Source: Arcobacter ellisii (GTDB taxonomy: Bacteria; Campylobacterota; Campylobacteria; Campylobacterales; Arcobacteraceae). From it: a DNA stretch of 64,000 bases. Shown here piece after piece: positions 25,615-33,466 of this stretch. The stretch's first letter is position 1, and the number at the start of each line of letters is the position of its first letter. Below the pieces are notes generated by a model. The model was not told the DNA's origin. It did not search any database and saw only the letters and a list, made by a program, of their open reading frames with translations. The stretch spans positions 62,001-126,000 of the forward strand of contig NZ_CP032097.1 of assembly GCF_003544915.1 (NCBI RefSeq), in the 5' to 3' direction. The position numbers were made by a program, and so were the translations under genes.

Positions 25615-26532
25615 ATTATCGAAGCTATATTTTCAGTTTTACCAGTCTATTTTTTTATTTTATTAGGTTTTTTAGCAAAAAAAAAATTTACTACTCAAAT
25701 AGATGAAAAAACTTTAGTTTTATTATCTTTATATTTTTTCCAACCAATATTAATACTTTGGGGATTAACAAAAACTCCAATAAATTATGAATTTATTATG
25801 TCTCCGATTTTTTATTTAATTATTGTTCTAACTACACTTACTATTTTAATTTTTATCTCAAAAATAGTTTTTAGTTCTCGTACAGATGAATCAATATATT
25901 TAGGTACAGCTTTAGTTGGAAATACAGGAAATTTAGGTATTCCACTAGGAATTGCACTTTTTGGAGTAGAATCTGTTCCTTATACAAGTATTATTAATAT
26001 TGCAAATGTATTTTTTATGTATACAATTTCAGTCTATTTTTTTGCAAGAGAACAATTCTCTTTAAAAGAAGCAATACTATCAATATTTAAAATCCCAGCA
26101 ATTTGGTTTGCCTCACTTGCTTTGTTTTTAAATTATTATCAAATTCCAATAAATAAACATATCTTAATGGCTTTAGATATGGGTGCATATACTTCTTTAA
26201 CAATTCAGCTTTTTATTTTTGGAGTTTATTTATATAGTGTTAGAATAAAAACAATTCCTTGGAAATTATCTTTACATATAAGTTTTGCAAAACATTTTAT
26301 TTTACCATTGATTGGAATTTTTATTATAATCTGGTTTACAGATTTTAATTCATTTGTTGCTTCAATTTTGATTATGGAGTTAATGGTTCCACTTGCTGTT
26401 AATAATGTTAATTTTGCAGTTTTATACAACTGCAAACCTTTTGCAGTAGCTTCAACAATTTTAGTTTCAAGTGCTTTATTTGTTGGTATGTTATATTTTT
26501 ATATTCAAATTATTGAATATTTTATAAAGTAG
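25615..26532 (+). CDS. AEC-family (auxin efflux carrier-like) permease with a non-canonical start
   Basis: About 305 residues with some ten helices in the typical AEC 5+5 layout. The N-terminal helix (EAIFSVLPVYFFILLGFLAK) and GTALVGNTGNLGIPLG in the middle are family hallmarks. The first in-frame ATG (25798) would remove the first 61 residues, including two helices. No ATG, GTG or TTG exists between the in-frame TAA at 25597 and 25798; AGGA at 25608-25611 instead points to ATT at 25615 or ATC at 25618 as initiator. Family members export or import small organic anions such as malate; the substrate here is unknown. Confidence 0.7.
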   Translation: MIEAIFSVLPVYFFILLGFLAKKKFTTQIDEKTLVLLSLYFFQPILILWGLTKTPINYEFIMSPIFYLIIVLTTLTILIFISKIVFSSRTDESIYLGTALVGNTGNLGIPLGIALFGVESVPYTSIINIANVFFMYTISVYFFAREQFSLKEAILSIFKIPAIWFASLALFLNYYQIPINKHILMALDMGAYTSLTIQLFIFGVYLYSVRIKTIPWKLSLHISFAKHFILPLIGIFIIIWFTDFNSFVASILIMELMVPLAVNNVNFAVLYNCKPFAVASTILVSSALFVGMLYFYIQIIEYFIK

Positions 26533-26537
26533 ATTTT

Positions 26538-28328
26538 ATGTGTGGAATAATAGGAACAAATTTTTTAAGTGAAAGATTTAACAAATCTTTAGAGCTTTTA
26601 CATCATAGAGGTCCAGATTTTCAAAATTCTGTAAAAATTGATAATAAACAATTTGGACATACAAGACTTGCAATTATTGATTTAGATGAAGAAGCAAATC
26701 AACCTATGATTTTTGATGATATTTTACTTGTTTTTAATGGTGAAATTTATAATTATAAAGAATTGATTCACGTGGAACATTTAGAGTGTAAAACAAAAAG
26801 TGACTCTGAAGTATTAATTCGTCTTTATCAAAAATATGGATTTGATTTTTTAAATAAACTAAATGGAATGTTTTCATTTTGTATTTACGATATGAAAAAA
26901 GAGTTATATTTTTGTGCACGAGACAGATATGGTAAAAAACCATTTTTTTACTTTTTTAAAGATAATAAATTTATTTTCTCATCGAGTGTAAAATCAATTT
27001 TAAATCTACTTGATTACAAACCAAATCTAAATAAAGTTGCACTTTCTAAATATATGCAATACTTTGTATCTTTTGGTGAAGATTCTTTCTATCAAGACAT
27101 TTATAAACTTGAAGCATCTACATATATGATTTATGAGCCAAATAAGAGCCTTGAGCTTCAAAAGAAGAAATATTATAAGATAAATACCTATAAAGCAATA
27201 AAAGACGAAAAACAAGCTTTAAATGATATTGAAGAGCTTTTATTTAAAAGTGTAGAGTATAGACTAAATAGTGATGTTGAAGTAGCTTCACTTTTAAGTG
27301 GTGGAATTGATAGTTCATTAATCTCTGCACTTTATACAAAAATCTCAGGTAAAAAGATAAATACCTTTAGTGTTGGATATGATGAATATAAAAATTATTG
27401 CGAACTTGATTTTGCACAAATCACTGCAAGTCACATAAACTCAAATCATAATCCATTAATCATAAATCAAAAAGAGTATATCAATCATTTTGAACAAACA
27501 CTTGATATACTTGAAGAACCTCATGGAGATAGTGCAGCAATTCCCTTGAATATTTTAACAAAACAGATACATAAAGCTGGAATAAAAACTATATTATCAG
27601 GTGAAGGTAGTGATGAGATATTTTTAGGTTATGATAACTATGCAAAGTTTTTAAAATATTATGAGTTTGAAAAAAGTTTATCAAATGAACAGAATCTTTT
27701 TTTAAATGATATTATTGGAGCTTTACAAAATAATACTAAAGAGAGTGAATATTTAAGAAGAATTGTAAAAAAACAAAATCTTTATAACTCTTTTGGAGAA
27801 ATTTACACTGATATTCAAAGAAAAAGATTGTTTAAAAAAATTCCAACATTTAAAAGTGAAACAGCAAAACAAGACCCTGTTGATTGGATGAGTTATATAG
27901 ACTTAAAGATTTGGCTAGGAGAAGCTTTATTGAGTAAAGTTGATAGAATCTCTATGGGAAACTCTTTGGAGGTTAGAACACCATTTTTGGACTTTAATTT
28001 AGTAAATTATATGTTTAGTGTTGAATCAAGTATAAAAGTTGGAGATACAAATAAATATTTATTAAAAAAGATTGCTTCTAAATATATTCCAGATACTATA
28101 ATAAACAGAACAAAAAAAGGTTTTAATTCTCCATTTAATGAATGGTTAAATAAAGAGTACAAAAATAAAATTCTTGATGTGATAGTTGAAGTAAATAATC
28201 AAACAAATCTTTTTAATCATGAATATATTTTACATATTTATGAGTTGTCAAAATCAAATAAATTCAAACAACATCTTTATTCACTTTTTGTTTTTTCTTT
28301 ATGGTTCAAAAAGGAATTTTTATCTTAA
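26538..28328 (+). CDS. asnB: Asparagine synthase (glutamine-hydrolysing)
   Basis: 596 residues. It starts MCGIIG with the catalytic N-terminal Cys of class II glutaminases, has the RHTRLAIIDL-like GHTRLAIIDLD motif, and the ATP-pyrophosphatase loop SLLSGGIDSSL at about 253-263. GEGSDEIFLGY and the LEVRTPFLDFNLV segment are conserved. It makes asparagine from aspartate and glutamine. It follows the AEC gene by five bases. Some AsnB-like proteins act in surface polysaccharide biosynthesis, but no such genes are nearby. Confidence 0.93.
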   Translation: MCGIIGTNFLSERFNKSLELLHHRGPDFQNSVKIDNKQFGHTRLAIIDLDEEANQPMIFDDILLVFNGEIYNYKELIHVEHLECKTKSDSEVLIRLYQKYGFDFLNKLNGMFSFCIYDMKKELYFCARDRYGKKPFFYFFKDNKFIFSSSVKSILNLLDYKPNLNKVALSKYMQYFVSFGEDSFYQDIYKLEASTYMIYEPNKSLELQKKKYYKINTYKAIKDEKQALNDIEELLFKSVEYRLNSDVEVASLLSGGIDSSLISALYTKISGKKINTFSVGYDEYKNYCELDFAQITASHINSNHNPLIINQKEYINHFEQTLDILEEPHGDSAAIPLNILTKQIHKAGIKTILSGEGSDEIFLGYDNYAKFLKYYEFEKSLSNEQNLFLNDIIGALQNNTKESEYLRRIVKKQNLYNSFGEIYTDIQRKRLFKKIPTFKSETAKQDPVDWMSYIDLKIWLGEALLSKVDRISMGNSLEVRTPFLDFNLVNYMFSVESSIKVGDTNKYLLKKIASKYIPDTIINRTKKGFNSPFNEWLNKEYKNKILDVIVEVNNQTNLFNHEYILHIYELSKSNKFKQHLYSLFVFSLWFKKEFLS

Positions 28329-28357
28329 GATAAAAGATTGTAAAATCAGATAAATCA

Positions 28358-28363
28358 TATAAT
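28358..28363 (+). promoter_or_regulatory. Candidate -10 box of the NifX-like/bluB pair
   Basis: TATAAT in CATATAATAATT, 22 bases before the ATG at 28386. Confidence 0.35.
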
Positions 28364-28385
28364 AATTAATAAAAAGAGAATTAAA

Positions 28386-28688
28386 ATGACTATATTAATA
28401 CCAGTAGATTCAAAAGATAGACATCAATGTATAATCTCTTCTATTGAAGAAAATAAAGCTTGGGCATTTGTTACTTTAGATGAAGGTAAAATAGCAAAAG
28501 TTGAGTTTTTTGATAGACGAGAAGATATCACTTGTTGGATAGATGCTGTAGTTGTAATAAATGAACTTGAATATGTTTGGCCATTTATGGATGAAGGTAT
28601 AATTGCTCTAATTGCACCAACTCAAAAAAGTATAGATGAAATTGTTGAAGCTTTTTTATTTAAAGATTTACACGATTTTACAGTTTAA
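28386..28688 (+). CDS. Small NifX/NifB-like fold protein
   Basis: 100 residues. The MTILIPVDSKD start and the C-terminal ALIAPTQKSIDEIVEAF segment resemble the dinitrogenase iron-molybdenum cofactor (NifX/NafY) fold, in which a small protein carries a metal cofactor. The usual Cys/His ligands are few: one Cys near 15 and one near 51. No nif genes are seen. It is translationally coupled to bluB (one-base overlap), suggesting a joint role, but this is not established. Confidence 0.6.
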   Translation: MTILIPVDSKDRHQCIISSIEENKAWAFVTLDEGKIAKVEFFDRREDITCWIDAVVVINELEYVWPFMDEGIIALIAPTQKSIDEIVEAFLFKDLHDFTV

Positions 28689-29308
28689 TGAAATTTAATA
28701 AAAAAGATTTAAAAACACTTACAAATATTATTGCCTCAAGACGTGATGTTAGAGGCAATAACTTCATAAATAAAAAAATATCAAGTAAAAAACTTAATAC
28801 TATATTAGAATCTGCACTTCATGCACCTTCAGTTGGTTATTCTCAGCCCTGGAGATTTATAATTGTTGATGAAGAAAAACGCTCTTTAGTATATAAACAC
28901 TTTAGCAAATCATATGAAAAGAGTAAAGAAAAATTTAAAGATAGACCTTTATATAATAATTTGAAACTTGAAGGTATTAAAGAATCAAATATTAATATTG
29001 CTGTTTACTACAAAAAAAGTTCTAATAATATTTTAGGACAAACTTATATGAAACGAACGGGAGAATATTCTGTTGTTTGTGCAATTCTTAATATGTGGCT
29101 AACTGCACGTGCTTTAAATATTGGTATGGGTTGGGTTTCTATTTTAAAACCTAAAAAAATAAATAAAATATTTGATATTAATAAAAAAGATTATAAATTT
29201 ATCGCTTATTTATGTTTTGGTTATACTAAAGAGTTTTATGATGAACCAGAGTTAAAAAAACTAAATTGGGATAAAGAGAAAAAACTTAAAGATTGTATAC
29301 TTAATTAA
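28688..29308 (+). CDS. bluB: 5,6-dimethylbenzimidazole synthase
   Basis: 206 residues of the nitroreductase fold with BluB hallmarks: SRRDVRGNNF near the N-terminus, APSVGYSQPWRFIIV (about 47-61), and NMWLTARALNIGMGWVSIL (about 137-155). BluB breaks down FMNH2 with O2 to make the lower ligand of vitamin B12. Other cobalamin genes are not in the window. A generic nitroreductase is the alternative, but the GWVSIL motif favours BluB. Confidence 0.8.
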   Translation: MKFNKKDLKTLTNIIASRRDVRGNNFINKKISSKKLNTILESALHAPSVGYSQPWRFIIVDEEKRSLVYKHFSKSYEKSKEKFKDRPLYNNLKLEGIKESNINIAVYYKKSSNNILGQTYMKRTGEYSVVCAILNMWLTARALNIGMGWVSILKPKKINKIFDINKKDYKFIAYLCFGYTKEFYDEPELKKLNWDKEKKLKDCILN

Positions 29309-29331
29309 GCCTTTTAATATTCTCCTACTAA

Positions 29332-29337
29332 TATAAT
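29332..29337 (+). promoter_or_regulatory. Candidate -10 box of the orphan dctP gene
   Basis: TATAAT in CTAATATAATGC, 27 bases before the ATG. The 11-bp direct repeats seen before the first dctP are absent here. Confidence 0.45.
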
Positions 29338-29363
29338 GCTTCTCTATTTTTTAAGGAGAACAA

Positions 29364-30431
29364 ATGAAAAGAATTTTTGTAAAGTTTACTTTTTTATTTG
29401 TTTGTGTAAGTTTTATTAATACTTTACAAGCAGATGAAAAAGTATATAAACTATCAATGGCTACAACATGGACAGAAACTACTTCACCACTTTTTGATGC
29501 AGCTAAAAATATGGCAAAAATTGCTAATACTATGTCTAATGGAAGATTAGATATTAAAATAGATGCAGCAAATAAACATAAATCACCTTTTGGTGTTTTA
29601 GATATGGTTAAAGGTGGACAATATGATATGGCTCACTCAACATCATATTATTGGAAAGGTAAAGATATAAACACACTACCTTTTACATCTATGCCTTTTG
29701 GTTTAACAAGTCCAGAACAATATGCATGGTTTTATTATGGTGGTGGAATGGAATTAATGCAAAAAGTTTATGAAAAACATGGTGTTTTATCTTTTCCTGG
29801 AGGAAGCACAGGAGTTCAAATGGGAGGTTGGTTTAGAAAAGAAATCAATTCTTTAGATGACTTAAAAGGTCTAAAGATGAGAATTCCAGGTTTTGCAGGT
29901 GAGATTATGGCAAAACTAGGAGTACAAGTTACAAATAATGCCCCAGGTGAACTTTATACTTCTTTAGAGAGAAATACAATTGATGCTTTAGAATGGGTTG
30001 GACCATCTATGGATATTAGTATGGGATTCCATAAAATTGCACCATATTATTATACTGGTTGGCATGAACCAGCTTCAGAAATGCAGTTTATTATCAATAC
30101 AAAAAAGTTTGAAAAATTACCAAATGATTTAAAAGAGATTTTAGTTGTTGCTATGAGAATTAGTGCTTATGATATGTATATTCAAAATTATGATATGAAT
30201 GCAAGTGCATGGCAAAAAATGAAAACAGAGTATCCAAATATAAAAGTAAAAACTTTCCCAAAACCAGTTATGGATGCTATGAAAAAAGCAAATCTTGAAT
30301 TAAGAACTGAAATGTCAAAAGATAATCCTTTATTAAAAGAAGTTTTAGACTCACAAGATGCTTATATGAAAAAAGTTAGAGAATGGACAAAAATGTCAGA
30401 TTTTTTATATCTTAAAGACAATTTAGAATAG
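29364..30431 (+). CDS. Orphan TRAP substrate-binding protein, paralogue of DctP
   Basis: 355 residues, closely similar along its whole length to the DctP at 12207-13271: both share DAANKHKSP, LDMVKGGQYDM, QMGGWFRKEINSLDDLKGLK and YYYTGWHEPA, with most differences in the signal peptide and the first residues. There are no DctQ/DctM genes beside it; it has its own promoter and terminator. It probably feeds the DctQM permease at 10-12 kb or acts as a ligand sensor partner. It is a gene duplication, not a pseudogene. Confidence 0.9.
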   Translation: MKRIFVKFTFLFVCVSFINTLQADEKVYKLSMATTWTETTSPLFDAAKNMAKIANTMSNGRLDIKIDAANKHKSPFGVLDMVKGGQYDMAHSTSYYWKGKDINTLPFTSMPFGLTSPEQYAWFYYGGGMELMQKVYEKHGVLSFPGGSTGVQMGGWFRKEINSLDDLKGLKMRIPGFAGEIMAKLGVQVTNNAPGELYTSLERNTIDALEWVGPSMDISMGFHKIAPYYYTGWHEPASEMQFIINTKKFEKLPNDLKEILVVAMRISAYDMYIQNYDMNASAWQKMKTEYPNIKVKTFPKPVMDAMKKANLELRTEMSKDNPLLKEVLDSQDAYMKKVREWTKMSDFLYLKDNLE

Positions 30432-30451
30432 AGATAATACTCTATTCTAAA
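30422..30451. terminator. Bidirectional terminator between orphan dctP and sdhB
   Basis: TTTAGAATAGAG pairs perfectly with CTCTATTCTAAA (12 bp, loop ATAATA). It overlaps the stop codons of both convergent genes; T-tracts are short. Confidence 0.65.
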
Positions 30452-31178
30452 ATCCATTAGGATTAAATCCTCCTCCAAAATCATCATTGAAATCAAAAGA
30501 AAAATTCTGAAAATTTGGATTAGTATAACCTTTTTGTACAGATATGTTTTGTAATTGCATAATATCTGCTTTTGGATCAATCCCTTGTGGACAAACTAAA
30601 GTACATGCACTACATAATGTACAATCCCATATCCCATCAGTTTGAATACTAGATATAATTTCATCATTTGATTCTAATTTCTCATCATTAACATATCTTA
30701 ATGCTCTACTTAATGCAAATGGACCAATAAAACTATCTTTTGCATCATAAACTGGACAAGAACTAAAACAAGAATTACATAAAATACAATTACTTTGCAA
30801 ATCAATTTTTTCTATATTCTCTTGCTTTATTTCTTTATTAGAATTTTTATTTATATAGCTTTTTGTTTTATTGATGAGTAATGTTTCATGTGAAACATTT
30901 ACTATTAAATCCTTTATTACTTCAATATTCTTTAATGGTTCAATTAAATCATCATCTTTAATAAAGACTTTACAAGCCAATCTTTCTACACCATTAACTT
31001 TTACTGCACATGAACCACAAACACCACTTTTACATCCACATCTAAAAGATAAAGAAGAATCAATTTCTTCTTTTATTTCGATTAGTGCTTTTAATAAATT
31101 TGTATTATTAACTTCATATTTAGTGATAGTTGATTCATTTGATAACTCTTTGTTAAATCTTCTAATATTAATTTTCAT
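30447..31178 (-). CDS. sdhB: Succinate dehydrogenase/fumarate reductase iron-sulfur subunit
   Basis: 243 residues. The [2Fe-2S] motif CGCKSGVCGSC (about 48-58) with a distal Cys, then two cluster motifs CILCNSCFSSCPVY and CTLCSACTLVCPQGIDP for the [4Fe-4S]/[3Fe-4S] centres. The tail is Phe/Asn/Gly-rich (FNDDFGGGFNPNG), which is unusual. It overlaps the flavoprotein gene by 11 bases. No membrane anchor gene (sdhC/D or the CCG-type subunit) follows, so how it reaches quinone is open. Confidence 0.88.
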   Translation of the reverse strand: MKINIRRFNKELSNESTITKYEVNNTNLLKALIEIKEEIDSSLSFRCGCKSGVCGSCAVKVNGVERLACKVFIKDDDLIEPLKNIEVIKDLIVNVSHETLLINKTKSYINKNSNKEIKQENIEKIDLQSNCILCNSCFSSCPVYDAKDSFIGPFALSRALRYVNDEKLESNDEIISSIQTDGIWDCTLCSACTLVCPQGIDPKADIMQLQNISVQKGYTNPNFQNFSFDFNDDFGGGFNPNGF

Positions 31179-32778
31179 CTTCTACCTCAAACTTAAATAC
31201 AATTTCATCATTTATTAATTGAATTATTGAAGATTTATTGTAGTTTATATCTTTATTTGGGAAATCAATTCTAAAGTGAGAACCTCTACTCTCTTCTCTA
31301 TTTAATGAACTTAAAACAACAAGTTTTGATACTAGAAGAATATTAAGAAATTCTAATAAATCAATAAGATTTTTATTATAAATTTTTGATTTATCCTCTA
31401 TTCCCATTTTATTTCTATCTTTTGATATATCATTTATGATATTTTGAAATTCAATTAATTTATTTCTCTCTTTGAAAATTCCGACATCTTCGAAAAGTTT
31501 ATTTGACAAATAGTCTTTTATTTTATAAAAGTTTATTTCACTTTTTTTCTCATAAAATTCAGAAATTTTCTCTTTCATTTTTATTTCTTGATTTGAAATT
31601 TTTTCATCAAAATTAGCTATATCTTTCGCTTTATTTGACACATAAGTTCCAATATGTCTACCTAATGTAACTATTTCAAGTAAAGAGTTTCCACCTAATC
31701 TATTTGCACCATGAATTGAAGCATTTGCACACTCTCCAACAGCAAAAAGGTTAATTATATTTGTTTCACCATTGATATTTGTTTTTATTCCTCCCATTGA
31801 ATAATGAGCTGAGGGAATTATTGGTAAAAGTTCATCTTCAATTTTTATATTTGAAAACTCAAATGCAAGTTTCCTTTCTTGAGGAATTAATTCATTAATT
31901 TTATCTAGCCCTAAATGTCTTAAATCAAGAAAAATTTTTTCTTTATTTAAAATTCTTTCATAAATTGCCTTTGTTACTTCATCCCTTGATTTTAGTTCAT
32001 CAATAAATCTATTTCCATCTTTATCAACTAAATAAGCACCCTCACCTCTAGCACTTTCACTTATAAGTATATTTGTATTAACTAAAGTCGTAGGATGAAA
32101 TTGTACAAACTCCATATTTGAAAGTTTAACACCTGCTCTAAAAGCTACTGCAAGACCATCTGCACTATTTGAATAAGAATTTGTTGTATTATTTGAATAT
32201 ATACCGGCATAACCACCTGTTGCTAATATAGTTGTTTTAGCATAAATTGTGGCAATATTACCATTTTTAATATCTAAAAATATTGCACCTTTACAAATGT
32301 CATTTTCTATTATCAATTCTAATAAAAAATATTCATAACAAAAATCAATATTCTCTTTTAGACATTGATCAAATAGCGTATGCATTATCTTTAAACCAGT
32401 ATAATCACTTGAATAGCATGTTCTTAGATGTTTAGTTCCACCAAATTTTCTTTGAGAGAATTTGCCATTTTTAGTTCTATTAAAAGGTACACCTATTGAG
32501 TCAAGCCAAAGAATAGTATCTTTTGCATTTTTACATAAGAAAGTTATATTTTTTTTATTTGCTAGCAAATGAGAAGCATTGTAGGTATCATTTATATGAT
32601 TTTCAATTGAATCATTATCTTCATATAAAACTGCATTAATCCCACCTTGGGCTTGTACAGTTTGAGAGTGAGTAGGAAATGTTTTTGAAACAACTAAAAC
32701 ATTTGAATTATTTTTTTTTGCATTAAGTGCTGCAGTTAACCCTGCTCCACCTGAACCAATTATTAGTACATCTATCAT
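31168..32778 (-). CDS. sdhA: Succinate dehydrogenase/fumarate reductase flavoprotein-like subunit
   Basis: 536 residues. The FAD dinucleotide motif is VLIIGSGGAGLTAALNA at the N-terminus. Active-site motifs are present: FVQFHPTTL, the proton-relay Arg in LKSRDEVTKAI, the AHYSMGG His and GANRLGGNSL. The FAD-linking His of the S-H-T-V-x-A-Q-G-G motif is Gln here (SQTVQAQGG, Q39). I chose the ATG at 32778, with GGGA upstream, rather than the TTG at 32790. The chain is shorter than classic SdhA (about 590). Confidence 0.85.
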   Translation of the reverse strand: MIDVLIIGSGGAGLTAALNAKKNNSNVLVVSKTFPTHSQTVQAQGGINAVLYEDNDSIENHINDTYNASHLLANKKNITFLCKNAKDTILWLDSIGVPFNRTKNGKFSQRKFGGTKHLRTCYSSDYTGLKIMHTLFDQCLKENIDFCYEYFLLELIIENDICKGAIFLDIKNGNIATIYAKTTILATGGYAGIYSNNTTNSYSNSADGLAVAFRAGVKLSNMEFVQFHPTTLVNTNILISESARGEGAYLVDKDGNRFIDELKSRDEVTKAIYERILNKEKIFLDLRHLGLDKINELIPQERKLAFEFSNIKIEDELLPIIPSAHYSMGGIKTNINGETNIINLFAVGECANASIHGANRLGGNSLLEIVTLGRHIGTYVSNKAKDIANFDEKISNQEIKMKEKISEFYEKKSEINFYKIKDYLSNKLFEDVGIFKERNKLIEFQNIINDISKDRNKMGIEDKSKIYNKNLIDLLEFLNILLVSKLVVLSSLNREESRGSHFRIDFPNKDINYNKSSIIQLINDEIVFKFEVEDEN

Positions 32779-32780
32779 TT

Positions 32781-33161
32781 TTAGTCCCAAAACTCTTTTA
32801 ATGGTTCTTCTTTTTCTTTATTACTTTTATAATCTAATTCAAATTCTAATTTTTCAAGTTCATCAATAGTGCTTTTATAATCATCTTTTTCACTCTCTAT
32901 TTTTTCTATTATTTCCTCTTTTTTAGTTTCAACTTTTTCAGTTAAAGAATGATTTTTATTTTTATCTTTTAGATTTATATATTCTGAAATAATTCTTTCA
33001 TACTCGTTAAAATCTAAAAGTATAATTCCTGGTTTTCCATCTCTTAAAATGATTGCTTTTTCTATCTCTTTCTTATTTAATTTATCAAAGATATTTTTAC
33101 TTTTTCTTACTAATTCTGTTGAAGAAAACATCTCTTTTGATGTATATTGTAATAGTGACAT
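32781..33161 (-). CDS. Phd/YefM-like antitoxin domain protein leading the sdhAB operon
   Basis: 126 residues. The N-terminal 60 residues (STELVRKSKNIFDKLNKKE, then KAIILRDGKPGIILLDFNEYE) match the Phd/YefM antitoxin DNA-binding fold. The rest is a Lys/Glu-rich, probably coiled-coil tail ending EPLKEFWD, with no linked toxin gene. I chose the ATG at 33161, preceded by AAGGATTAGG, over an upstream ATG that would lengthen it by 33 residues. It is two bases from sdhA. A palindrome lies over its promoter. Confidence 0.75.
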   Translation of the reverse strand: MSLLQYTSKEMFSSTELVRKSKNIFDKLNKKEIEKAIILRDGKPGIILLDFNEYERIISEYINLKDKNKNHSLTEKVETKKEEIIEKIESEKDDYKSTIDELEKLEFELDYKSNKEKEEPLKEFWD

Positions 33162-33175
33162 CCTAATCCTTTTAC

Positions 33176-33198
33176 GTATTATAATATGTATTATAACA
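33176..33198 (-). promoter_or_regulatory. Promoter with overlapping palindrome in front of the antitoxin-like gene
   Basis: On the minus strand TGTTATAAT is an extended -10 box (33190-33198). It is embedded in an 18-base inverted repeat, TTATAATA-TG-TATTATAA (33179-33196 on plus), in which GTATTATAA also occurs as a direct repeat with a 12-base period. Antitoxins of this family bind such palindromes and repress their own operon. Confidence 0.5.
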
Positions 33199-33430
33199 CA
33201 TAATTTAAAAATAAATTTATTAATAATTAATAAAATTGTAGAAAAAACATATAGTAACAAGTGCTATATTTAGCTATTTTATTCCAATATTGAGATATTT
33301 ATAATAAGTATTATATTTATAATTTAATTGGACTTATAAAATTAAATATTTTAAAATATATAAGATTTAATTTTTTGTTTTAAATAGAGTAAAATATGAT
33401 ATTAATGATGATTTATATAAAGAGTTTAAA
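33199..33430. other. AT-rich intergenic stretch with no gene seen
   Basis: The roughly 300-base gap between the antitoxin-like gene and phoH contains the promoter above, the hairpin at 33431-33458, and otherwise only AT-rich DNA without a convincing ORF or RNA gene. Confidence 0.5.
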
Positions 33431-33466
33431 ATGTCTAGAATAAATATATTCTAGGCATTTTTTATT
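33431..33466. terminator. Strong hairpin terminator next to phoH
   Basis: ATGTCTAGAATA pairs with TATTCTAGGCAT (12 bp with one G-U pair, loop AATA). T-runs exist on both sides, TTTTTTATTTT rightward and TTTT leftward. It terminates the leftward phoH transcript and would also stop any rightward transcript. Confidence 0.75.

Noticed and set aside
33395-33458. A short plus-strand RNA or 15-codon ORF ending at the hairpin 33431-33458.
   Set aside because: The hairpin is explained by the end of phoH; no convincing promoter, and the mini-ORF ends inside the stem.
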